NCBI RefSeq assembly: GCF_014529535.1
Contig: NW_023503941.1
Span: 840,645 to 904,644, forward strand
Reading direction: 5' to 3'
From: Bradysia coprophila
Lineage: Eukaryota; Arthropoda; Insecta; Diptera; Sciaridae
Length of the DNA stretch: 64,000 bases
In this document: one piece after another, positions 54,910 to 64,000 of the stretch
How the letters are laid out: each line of letters begins with the position of its first letter
Position numbering within the stretch: position 1 is the stretch's first letter
Made by a program: the position numbers and the translations under genes
Notes under the pieces: generated by a model
What the model was told of the DNA's origin: nothing
The model's input: only the letters and a program-made list of their open reading frames with translations
Databases searched by the model: none

Positions 54910-56570
54910 GTTTTACCAAGGCAGCTCTCTAGCAATATCACACCGATTGTTTACAAAATTTGCAGGCCTAAAATCACTAAGTGTACCTTGCGAATTTCAT
55001 TATGAACGAATTCAAACGTTTGAAACGACTCTTGAAGATGGTCACATTGTGATCGAAACCGTAGATTGAAAAATAAATGTTTGGTAAATATACAATTAAA
55101 CATAGCTAACGCCGACCCGTACGAAACACCTATTCGTATCAAAAGCCTTTAATGTGAAACTCTTCATTTCTCTTACTTCATTTTCTTCTCTGCTGAAAAA
55201 CTATTCTCCCTTTAAAATCACTTACATTATCCACTCTTTGCCTTGTTATCATATACAACAACAGCAATATAGACAGCCCCGTACGAAGACAAATTTCATA
55301 AATTCCTATTTAAACAGCTGTATACCGCTATATTTACCTATATTTTCCTATAAATAAACATTTCACAGATGAATATGCTATTATATAGCTCTATATGCCT
55401 GTATATAGCTCAATATAGCTGTATATAGGTATATATAGATGTCCATATATGGAGTCCCTGAAACCCCTCACACTTAACACATTATTTCCATGTTAACAGA
55501 AACTCTCTAAGCATCATTTTTCCCACTTTATATCGTTTTACTAAAATCCAATATGGCCGCCGGCAGCCATTTTGTTAGGAGACCGGAAATAGTACCGATG
55601 CTTTACATTCGTTAGTACCTTTCAAACAAAAAAAAAATTCATGAAATTCGGTCAAAATTTACTCGAGATATTGTCAAAATACACCACGTTCACTGTACTT
55701 CCGAGTAGCCAGATAAGAGCTCACTCCAAGAGACCTAGCTCACGCTCCGGAGAACATAATTTCATAAACTTTTTTTTCCCTGATTGGTACGGTCAATACC
55801 TATCTAATAAAGCTAAAACGAACGAAATATGTTCAAATATGGCCGACCTACAAGCAAAAACTGCTTGCCGCCCTGTGCCTGTTTCACACCAAGGGGTCTA
55901 ACTCACAAGTCGGTCATCCGATTTCCATAAACTTTTTTTTTGTCGATCGGTATTGTAAAAACCTTTTATTTGACGTATCACTTACAAGTTTAACGTTTAA
56001 ATGTCCGGAGATATCTTCGAAAAACCGTAAAGCACTTATTGGGCCACAGCTCGGGAGGGGTCGATCCAAAATCACTCATCTTCGAACTTAGCCTGTCTTT
56101 TGACATTACCAAACGGGAAAAAAAAGAATTTTCAAAATCGGATGCGTTTTACTCAAGTTATCGTGCAGACAGACAGACGGACAGACAGACGGACATTTTT
56201 TTTCGCGGATTTGGCATCTCTAGACAACCACAATAGGTTTCCCCTTACTCAGGGAGTCCAATTCGACGTGTTACAAACGTATGCGTAAACCTATAAGACC
56301 CCAGTACTTCGTACGGGTCTAAAAATTGGTTGTGTTAAGTACCCAAAAGCAAAAACTTATTTGTTTAAATTGTTACCGGTGATCGAACATTTTAACAACG
56401 TTGTATATTTTTCTCAGTTTGTTAATAATAATTCGAAATTCATACCTATCACATAAGTGCATATGAGCAATACATAATGAAATTCGCAAGGCGCACGACT
56501 GAGTGATTTTAGGCCTCCGAATTTTGTAAACAATCGGTGTGATATTGCTAGAGAGCCACCTTGGTTTTAC
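54910..56570. mobile_element. Inverted-repeat element with another element in its loop
   Basis: Arms 54910-55004 and 56473-56570: GTTTTACCAAGG..GCTCTCTAGC, AATATCACACCGATTGTTTA, AGGCCTAAAATCACT and CTTGCGAATTTCATTATG, mirrored on the right. The arms are unrelated to those of 45871-48030. The loop holds the GACCCGTACGAA element copy 2. Confidence 0.8.
55100..56320 (-). mobile_element. GACCCGTACGAA-ended element, copy 2
   Basis: Reverse orientation to copy 1. Begins (plus strand) CATAGCTAACGCCGACCCGT and ends CCAGTACTTCGTACGGGTCT. It includes a (AGACGGAC)n-type run at 56165-56195 and CAATATGGCCGCCGGCAGCC. Near-identical to 46421-47650 over its length. Confidence 0.78.
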
Positions 56571-56593
56571 GCTCAATAAACTGAACTCATCAT

Positions 56594-56727
56594 AATGCTT
56601 AGTTTCCTCTTACCAAAAAAGTACTCCGTGTGAGAGACAAAATTGTGTTTTTTCAATTTTTCCTTTGTTTATTTGACAGCTCGCTCTCTCACGGAGTACT
56701 TTTTGTTGAATGGAATTGACACTTAAG
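56594..56727. mobile_element. MITE, GTACTCCGTGTGAGAG family, copy 3
   Basis: AATGCTTAGTTTCCTCTTACC, AAAAAAGTACTCCGTGTGAG and the right end CTCTCACGGAGTACTTTTTG. The best preserved copy. Confidence 0.8.
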
Positions 56728-56965
56728 GATTTAATTTTAAGTGTGTTTCGTTCCTTTGATCGGCCTACATCGTTTCACACATGTTGTCTACAAAAGAAAC
56801 GTAAAGAGAGAAACGTTTCACTCACACGTACGTGTGGAATTGATAAAACTTAAAGACAAAATGTTAGCAAAAAACGGAAAATACATAAATGCCTGTCATA
56901 CTTGATTGCACGATAACTTGATTAATAGATCAGTGTCAAATAACGGTTTCTTCTCTTAAAATAGT

Positions 56966-57165
56966 GTCAAATGAGTTGTCAATTTCACAAAGCTAATGCT
57001 TAATTTCCTCTTACTCCGTTTACGCTCCGTTTAGCTAAACCACGGCTCTTTTTTGTTGTTTAAACGGCGTAAGAGGAAATCAAGCATAACATCAAAAAAT
57101 GACAGCTCCATATAAGTTTTTGTAACATTATGGTTAGCTTTGTGAAAGTGATAGCTCATTTGACA
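56966..57165. mobile_element. Nested palindrome
   Basis: Outer arms GTCAAATGAGTTGTCAATTT, CACAAAGCT / AGCTTTGTG..GCTCATTTGAC. The inner pair AATGCTTAATTTCCTCTTAC / GTAAGAGGAAATCAAGCAT belongs to the TAGTTTCC MITE group. Confidence 0.6.
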
Positions 57166-57169
57166 TCTC

Positions 57170-57720
57170 AAACGACATTGACAATGATCTATTCTGAGCC
57201 GATTTTCGAATAATAAAATTTTTGAGAACAAGTTCGTAGATTCGAATTCATAAAAGAATATTTGCCCATTTTCTGCTTAACCGATTTTCCAAATTTTGGT
57301 TTCTTTCGTTAAAGAATCAAATTCATGAGGTCACAGATGAACCAAATCGATCCAATGTTTTGGGAGTGTATTTCCGGAAGAGCTTTTCCCTGAATATTGG
57401 ATGACCAATAACTACAGTAATTCTGAACCGATTTTCAAAAAATTTGTTCAGCCAACGCACTTCAAGCAAAAGTGCTATTAATGACAGCTGCCACATAGAA
57501 TACTATTTTGTATGAAATTTTATCCCCACTCTTTTTACAGTGTAAAATTTTGTATGGAGCACTGTCAAGTTTCAGTACCCTCTTTTGCTTGAAGTTCGTT
57601 GGTTCAGCTGATCGACGAAGAATACAATATTCCGATTAATGATTACTTGCAACAAGCTCGATGCGTAGTAACTTGAAATTTTCAATATTTACGTTTTCTA
57701 ATTTCTAATTAATATTTTCA
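57170..57720. other. Flank of the retrotransposon, nothing recognised
   Basis: Possible 5' untranslated part of the element; no boundary could be set. A diverged inverted pair occurs around 57454-57602 (CAACGCACTTCAAGCAAAAG / CTTTTGCTTGAAGTTCGTTG), so a MITE may lie here. Confidence 0.35.
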
Positions 57721-60470
57721 GTGACTTTTGTTGTTCCTTGCAAAATGTTAACTCCTAACGTAGTATACAGCAACAGAGACGATGTAGTTGTACCAATCAA
57801 GTATGGATTCACCATTCTGTATCTGAATGCTCGTAGCATTCGCAACAAACTCGAAAGGCTTGAGCTTTTTCTGTTGAGCTTTAAGAAATTGCCTGATGCG
57901 ATCGTCCTTAGTGAGAACTGGTTAAGGGAGGGTGAAGAAGATTTCTTCAATTTGAATGGTTACAATGCATTCCATGGGGTGCGACAGAAGGAAGGAGGTG
58001 GAGTCAGTGTTCTGATAAAATGCTCATTTCAGGCAAGTCAAGTGTTGAATGAGACTTTCGGTGTTTCAAACGCTGTCATAATATCGTTGCCACAGTTGAA
58101 GTTCAATGTATGTGGATTTTATCGCCCGCTGGACCGAGACGACTCCGATGATTTTCTGCATTTCAGGCGTCGACTTGTTGACGGACTGTTCAGAGTGTGC
58201 TCAGTACGAAAGTGTGATTAGTTCCAATGGCTTTTCAGTTCTTAACAAAGTCGATCCGCTTTATGCGACTAGAGTGACGCGAACTAGCAGGACAATGTTG
58301 GACCATGTACTGACTAACAAGTGTGACGTTGACTATTACTTAAAGGTCATGGAACCACATATCAGTGATCACAAAGGCATTCTTGTCGGTTTGCAGATGA
58401 GGGTGCCCAAGGTGAAGCGCTTTCACTTCAAGAAAATAATAGACCACGCAGGACTCTCAAGTGAAATAGAGACGATTGACTTCTCGACTGTATCTGACTT
58501 TAATTGTTTTTCGACTATGATTCGTGATCTCACGGACAAGCACAGGCGAACGGTGCGGTCCGCCAAAAAGAAAACTTCAGAACCATTTATTGACAATGAG
58601 ATTCTGAATCTCATCGAATGTCGCAACCGGGCGTTCAGACTTTGCAAGGTGTATCCGTACAACCTCAGTTTTCAATCGCGACTCGTAAACATCAAGAAAT
58701 TGATTTGTTACAAGATTCGGTTTAAGAAGAGCGAATATTATGCGTCGCAATTTGCTGACGCCGGTGACCCGAAGAGTTTCTGGGCAACGACTAAGAGAGT
58801 TCTATCGAACAAAGACCCTGAACCGTTACAGTGTCCAAGGTTGTTAGTGAATGGTTCTTACGTTCAGGATCCGGCGTCTGTTGCCAGCAAGTTTAATGAC
58901 TATTTTGTTAATGTGGGAACTTCTTCAGTTTCAGCTAGACGCTCTTCTGTGTCTTTCCGCGCATCGCGAATGCTTTGCTTTCTGAGAGATTTTCAGTTTG
59001 AAATGGTGAGTCCAATGACAGTCTCAGACCACGTTAACAAGCTCAGAATGAGTGCAGCTGCAGGGTTCGACGGGATAAGCGTCCGTTTTTTGAAACGTTA
59101 CAAGGTGCTTCTGCTGAACTGTCTTACGTCCTTGATCAATAGGTGCATCTGTGAATCGCGTTATGACGACGTTTTGAAACACGCGAAGGTAATTGTGTTG
59201 TCTAAGGGCTGAAATGGGCAATTACAGACCGATTTCACTGCTCTCAGTGCTGTCAAAGCTGGTTGAGAGAATTCTTTATGAGCAATTGTATGCCAAACTT
59301 GACTCCGAGGGTTTTTTTAACATGAAGCAGTTTGGGTTCTTGAAGAAATCAAACACTCTAGCGTGCTGCTTGGATTTGTGTACGAGTTTGAGACGAAATT
59401 TAAATGAAGGACTGCAAGTCGGCTGTCTTTTTGTTGACTTTAAAAAAGCGTTTGATTCGGTAAACCATTCCATTCTGCTGAATAAACTGCAATGCATGGG
59501 TCTAAGTGGTAAGTCATATGATCTCATAAAGAATTACTTGACTGGCAGAAGGCAGTTCGTTAGTGTGGCAGGCGCTGAAAGCACACCAAAAGTGGTGATT
59601 TGTGGGGTCCCCCAAGGCTCTGCATTATCATCTCTTTTGTTCATTGTGTTTCTGTACGACTTGTTTAAGTTGAATTTTAAAGGAACTCTTTATCTGTACG
59701 CCGACGATACGACTTTCAAATATGCAACGCGATCACTTAGCGACCTTCGGTCGATGATGCAGAGTGATCTTTGTTTACTGAATTATTGGTCATCGCAGAA
59801 TTGCTTGTTTGTCAATGCATCGAAGTCTAATTACGTCTTGTTCAATCGTAACCTCGTGGAATCTTCAGAGGATTTTGAACTGATCTGCGTTGGTGAACCT
59901 CTTTCGCGGAAGAGAGTCGCGTGTGGAAATTCACGCTATCCGCGGTATCCTGGATACCGGGAAGTTTTCAGAAAAATTCTTTAGATACCGGGAAATCGAA
60001 AAAATTGAGAAAAATATGTGGCGAAAAATCAAATTTACGGTTTTAGATACCGGGAAATTTGATTCAGATACCGGGAAGAAAACAAAATTTCCACACGCGA
60101 AGAGAGTTGTGAAGTGCTTAGGGCTCCACATTAATGAAAGCTTCACGTGGAATGACCACTTGACCAAAGTCATTAGGAAAATCTCACCAATCATCGGTGT
60201 TTTCAGGCGTCTGAGGTTTCTGATACCAAGACGAGCTCTGTTCAATTTATATTTTTCGTTCGTGCATTCGCAAAAATTACTTGAATCCGATTTGGAATAC
60301 GGCACCAGTTGGTGCATTGAATGATCTGTTGCTGCTCCAGAAAAGAGCACTGCGTAATATGCACGGTTTGAATTCCAGAGATTCTGTCAAAGGCTACTGC
60401 AATGGATCGATTGTACCGATCCATCATTTCAATGCCCTTCAGACAGCGACGCTGTTGAAGTGAGAACGAA
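57721..60470 (+). mobile_element. Non-LTR (LINE-like) retrotransposon remnant: endonuclease plus reverse transcriptase, broken
   Basis: The endonuclease part (57721 to about 58420) has LYLNARSIRNKLE, SENWL, GGGVSVLI and CGFYRPLDRDD. After a frame change it has MLDHVLTN and ISDHKGILVGL. The GDFN-type segment between is missing, so about 60-80 codons are probably deleted near 58190. A linker and the reverse transcriptase (59213-59917) follow: NYRPISLLSVLSKLVERIL, FVDFKKAFDSVNH, GVPQGSALSSLL and YADDTT with intact catalytic Asp residues. The frame shifts at about 58190 and 59210, and is broken at 59918 by a MITE. The tail (KCLGLHINESFTWNDHLTK, then LLLLQKRALRNMHG) continues in two frames to about 60463. 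Looks CR1/jockey-like; clade uncertain. No gag frame or poly-A tail seen. Inactive copy. Confidence 0.9.
59918..60099. mobile_element. 182-bp MITE inserted in the reverse transcriptase, 8-bp duplication
   Basis: Ends CGCGTGTGGAAATT / AAATTTCCACACGCG, flanked by AAGAGAGT on both sides (59910-59917 and 60100-60107). Internal GATACCGGGAA repeats. The element plus one target copy adds 190 bp, breaking the frame. Confidence 0.9.
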
Positions 60471-60959
60471 TGGTGACATCAATGACCACTCGACCATAAG
60501 GCAAGGGTCATCTCAATAGAACAAACTGACAAATGAAAATGAAAAATCATATATTTAAATGTGTGTGTGACCGCTTCGTGTACAGAGAGTAATAAAGGAC
60601 TCCTAATGTCAAAATTAACGTCAAAAGAAGCAAAGTTGACGTTTTCGTGTTGGTGGTGTGTGTGATATAATTTTTCAATGAATTTCGGGTTATAATTCCT
60701 CTAGGTAGTCTACTTCTATGCCCTTAGGGTGGGACCTAATAAATCTCTAAGCAAAGCATCATTCCTATGTCGTCTACACCATTAGTCGAAACTTTGTAGA
60801 AATTAAAATCAAAGATGAAGTGTAGGGCACGTTCCAATAATTATATATGGGTTTCGGTCGTTAAGAAAAGAAAATAATTAACAAAACATTAACCCACCTA
60901 ATGGAAGCATAATTGCCTAAGAAAAAAAGAAAGTTTTCGGCGGAGTACCTCAATTAGAT
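60471..60959. other. Upstream flank of ppk-C
   Basis: No repeat or exon recognised. Confidence 0.4.
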
Positions 60960-60968
60960 TATAAAAGG
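60960..60968 (+). promoter_or_regulatory. TATA box of ppk-C
   Basis: TATAAAAGG 44 nt upstream of the ATG at 61012. Confidence 0.5.
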
Positions 60969-61011
60969 TATGGTCGACTTATGTGGGTACATCAGAATTT
61001 TACTGTAACCG

Positions 61012-63076
61012 ATGAAAGTAACACCAACGAATAATTTGTTCTGCCAAATTGGCAGAAACATTCTTAGGAAGATTCGTCACAAGACCAAAAGGAGTGTATA
61101 CCTTCAAGCATTCGCCGTAACAGCAAGGAAGTTTTGTAGGGACACAAGCCTGCATGGTTTAAAGTATATACTTGGCGATGCAGATACATCTAGCTCTTAT
61201 AAAGATTCGAAGAGGTTAGTTTTGCGTTAAATGTTTCGAAACTTTTACCGCCTCGCTTTTCTGTATTCAGCTTAAAAGCTCTTAAAGCTCTACAAAAATT
61301 GGTAACTGCTTTGATTTGGTCATTTGTATGCATTGGATTGGCGCTGTTCGCAATAACGTTGATGAAATTGGTTTACGATAAGTACCAATCCACTCCCATT
61401 ATCACAGTTGTCGATACCAATAACTTCCCCATTTGGAAAGTAGATTTTCCCAGCGTGACCGTGTGCAATATCAATAAAGTCATTTATCTTATCCATTCGA
61501 TACAAATTCTCGTAACACGTTTAATTGCAGGTATACAAACCCGCTACGACGACTATAACCAGTCAACTGTAAGTATTTGTAGAGCTTTCACGCAAAGCTT
61601 TTCTCATTGGGATTCGAATTTCTTACTCAATTTAAACACATTTTGTGCAGTTACTTTCATTAGGTACTTTATTACCTTTTAGACTCGAAAAGGGATACAG
61701 CAACCAAACGATCACACAATTTTTGCATAGCTTGGGGAAGCTCATTCGACCAGACTATTTGAATGCAACGTTCATTAGTCTGTACGCAACGTTAGAAGAG
61801 CTGGGATACAATACTGAAACGATGATGTTTGAGTTGAGACAACCATGTAACCGTCTTATAAAGCAATGCTTTTGGCTGGGAAAAGTGGTACGATGCGAGC
61901 AGTTGTTTCGAACCAGTAGAAGCTCGGAGGGATTTTGTTGCAGTTTTAATTACAAGGCGTTGAAACAGTATTTGGAAACGTGAGTAAAATTTAATGATAT
62001 GGTTTCATATAACGACTGAATTAATCGTTTGTGATATTAACTCGGACAGGGATAATACTACTAATTCCGTGGAACAAATTAACGCTCCCATTTTTCGTGT
62101 TTCGGGATACGGTCCATTTGTTGGTTGGTTTTTTTTTTTGATAAATTGAAACGAGAATATTTACTAAATAGATCCAAAAAAACAAACCACTGAATAGGAC
62201 TGTCGATAACGCTTCAACCAGAAGTCGCCCATTACATAAGCGATACACAAATTGTTGGTACTGTTATTTTCGTGCACGGACCATTTGAATATCCCGACAC
62301 TAAAGTATCGTATGTGTTGGGGCTGTTAGCAAACGATGTAAACATTGCTGTCGTACCGAACGTTGTGGAAAGCAGCCAGGCAATAAGGAACTTGCCGTTG
62401 GAGAAGAGGAGATGCTATTTTGGGAACGAGGTGTTTTGATCGATTTGATTTTTTTTAGTTAAAAAGTTACCGAAATTGCGAACAATCCACGCCATTAGTC
62501 GTATAAATTTATACGTCAGAGAGAGCTTTTTTCTCCTTTGTTACGATCTGTCAGTTTTTCTATTTTGCGATTTAGAATGGAAATGAAAACTAAAATTGAG
62601 ATATCTTTGCTGTTTTAAGTGGTTTTTCATATTTTTTTGGATGAAATGTTTTAAAGTGTGTTTGGAATCGACTGACATTAACAAAATAATAAAATAGAAA
62701 AAAATATTTTCACACAATCTGTTGATGCCAATCGATTCCAAACACATTTTAAAACATTTTGGTCCAAAAAAATATGAAAAACCACTTAAAACAGCAAAGA
62801 TATCTCAATTTTAGTTTTCATTTCCATACTAAATCGCAAAATAGAAAAACTGACAGATCGTAAAAAAGGAGAAAAAAGCTCTCTCTGACGTATAAATTTA
62901 TACGACTCATGGCGTGGATTGGCCAAACAAAAGAACAATAGAAATATTGTTCCATTGTTCGTATATCTATTGTTCGATGACTTTCTGACCGCACTGTATT
63001 GATCCGAATAACTAATCAACATATTCAAAAAATTTTGCAGAAAAAGTTGCAGGTGTCGGCAGAGTATAGTTTTCAG
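61012..63076 (+). CDS. Pickpocket-type DEG/ENaC sodium channel subunit, ppk-C (5' part, 7 exons, 363 codons seen)
   Basis: Third paralog. Exons: 61012-61214, 61271-61478, 61531-61568, 61683-61979, 62050-62123, 62198-62430, 63041-63076; phases join throughout. TM1 is at about 80-102 (LIWSFVCIGLALFAITLMKL), then FPSVTVCNINK and VYKPATTTI. The ectodomain carries VVRCEQLF, GFCCSFNYKALKQYLE, RVSGYGPFVG and RRCYFGNE, ending KKLQVSAEYSFQ at a donor CAG|GTAGGC. Exons of 38 and 297 nt match ppk-A exactly; a 74-bp intron after GPFVG is unique to this copy. The Cys-rich second half and TM2 are not seen. They may lie beyond position 64000, or the gene may be broken by the repeats that follow directly. 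Upstream TATA box at 60960. Confidence 0.88.
62485..62919. mobile_element. Foldback MITE, CGCCATTAGTCG family, copy 4, in ppk-C intron 6
   Basis: ATCCACGCCATTAGTCG...CGACTCATGGCGTGGAT with the same mirrored arms as copies 2 and 3; the GA/TC run is short here. Confidence 0.9.
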
Positions 63077-63455
63077 GTAGGCATGTTCGATAATTCATTC
63101 GATTGATAAAATATCGATTATTTGATTAGAATCAATTATCGATATTTTCAAAAAAATCAATATCAATCGAATGTTTTATCGATAAATATCGACTGACAAT
63201 TAGGCATGGGCGATAATGATAATGATTATCGATAATTATCGACTTTTTTTATCGAAAATTATCAAAAAAAATATCGATAATCGATAATTATTGATATTTT
63301 GATAATTATCAAGATATCGATAGTTCGATAATTCGATATATCGGTCCGAAAATCGGATATTTATGGATATATTCCGATATATCGGTATATTATCATGAAT
63401 TTTCAGATAAATATCAAAATATCGATATTTTGATAATTAGGTTCCAAACAAATAT
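63077..63455. repeat. AT-rich palindromic repeats (ATCGATAATTATCGA type)
   Basis: Starts GTAGGCATGTTCGATAATTC, then mirrored ATTCGATTGATAAAATATCG / CGATATTTTC...ATCAATCGAAT. A second start TTAGGCATGGGCGATAATG at 63200 runs into dense ATCGATA/TTATCGAT motifs. Confidence 0.7.
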
Positions 63456-63464
63456 TTTTAGCCC

Positions 63465-64000
63465 CGTACGAAGTACTGGGGGCTTATAAGATTAATATGC
63501 CGTTTGTAACACGTCGAATTGGAAGCAGACAGTAAGGGCAAAGCATTTGGTTATGTTCATAGATGACGAATCCGCAATAAAAAAAATGTCCGTCCGTCCG
63601 TCCGTCCGTCCGTCCATCCGTCCGTCCGTCCGTCCGTCCGTCCGTCCGTCCGTCCGTCCGTCCGTCCGTCCGTCCGTCCGTGACCCCTCTAGCTTGAGTA
63701 AATCACAACCTTTTTTCAAAATTCTTTTTTTCCCCGATTGGTATCGACAAAAGTAAGGTCAAGTTCGAAAATGGGCATGGTAGGGTCGGCCCCTCCAGAG
63801 CTAGGGCCCTATAGGTGTTTTTCAGTCTTTCGACGATATCTATCGAAATGCGCACGCAATAGCTGCTTGTGATATATCAAATGAAAGGTATTGACGATTT
63901 AGTTTTTTATGGAAGGTAATTGAACACTGAAAAGAACGTGGCGAAAAAAGTTTCAAATTTGGGCCCTTGGACTAAGGCCGCTACTCGGCCCTAAGTGTTT
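63465..64000 (+). mobile_element. GACCCGTACGAA-type element, copy 3 (cut by window end)
   Basis: TTTTTAGCCCCGTACGAAGT then ACTGGGGGCTTAT, GTTTGTAACACGTCGAATTG and the A-run plus tetranucleotide array parallel copy 1 (46421 on). More diverged than copies 1 and 2. Confidence 0.7.
63587..63680. repeat. (GTCC)n microsatellite
   Basis: About 23 GTCC units with one variant (CATC). The frames through it on both strands are artefacts. Confidence 0.95.

Noticed and set aside
63492..63756. RTDGRTDG and VRPSVRPS frames
   Set aside because: Translation of the (GTCC)n microsatellite.

Overview
The window is animal nuclear DNA, almost certainly from a fly (Diptera) and probably a lower (nematoceran) one. 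It holds spliced genes with short 54-100 bp GT-AG introns, an ortholog of the photoreceptor scaffold INAD, three pickpocket-type DEG/ENaC channels, a thioester-containing-protein (TEP) gene and a C2H2 zinc-finger gene. All sit in an AT-rich background crowded with palindromic MITE-like elements. The family names are read from protein motifs. The exact species, for example a sciarid gnat, is inference only.

Layout. 0.46-2.46 kb: five exons of a TEP / alpha-2-macroglobulin gene on the minus strand, running off the left edge. 2.5-7.1 kb: repeats, including a foldback element and a tandem of four palindromes. 7.25-15.56 kb: a complete minus-strand inaD gene (18 coding exons, 657 aa, five PDZ domains), whose introns carry a nested hAT-like insertion and a 1.6-kb palindrome. 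15.6-25.3 kb: mostly repeats, plus one hypothetical minus-strand first exon with a TATA box and one degenerate acidic coding stretch. 25.4-28.7 kb: a possible spliced 61-aa membrane microprotein. 29-32.5 kb: a MITE cluster. 32.76-38.22 kb: a complete minus-strand ppk gene (13 exons, 577 aa), called ppk-A here. 38.7-40.5 kb: a microsatellite and a 109-bp satellite. 41.32-42.71 kb: an intronless 12-finger zinc-finger gene. 43-48 kb: minisatellites and large inverted repeats. 48.61-54.70 kb: a complete plus-strand ppk gene (14 exons, 607 aa), ppk-B. 54.9-57.2 kb: inverted repeats. 57.7-60.5 kb: a dead non-LTR retrotransposon broken by a MITE. 61.01 kb to the edge: the 5' part of a third ppk gene, ppk-C, whose 3' part is not in view.

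The three ppk genes are paralogs. They share exon lengths and phases (for example a 297-nt exon in all three), so they form a local duplicated cluster of probable sensory or epithelial sodium channels. They differ in several intron positions and in the transposable elements lodged in those introns. INAD assembles the phototransduction complex in rhabdomeres; here both cysteines of the redox switch described in Drosophila PDZ5 are replaced. No operon-like logic applies. The gene models rest on my hand translation and splice-site reading, checked by exon phase continuity.
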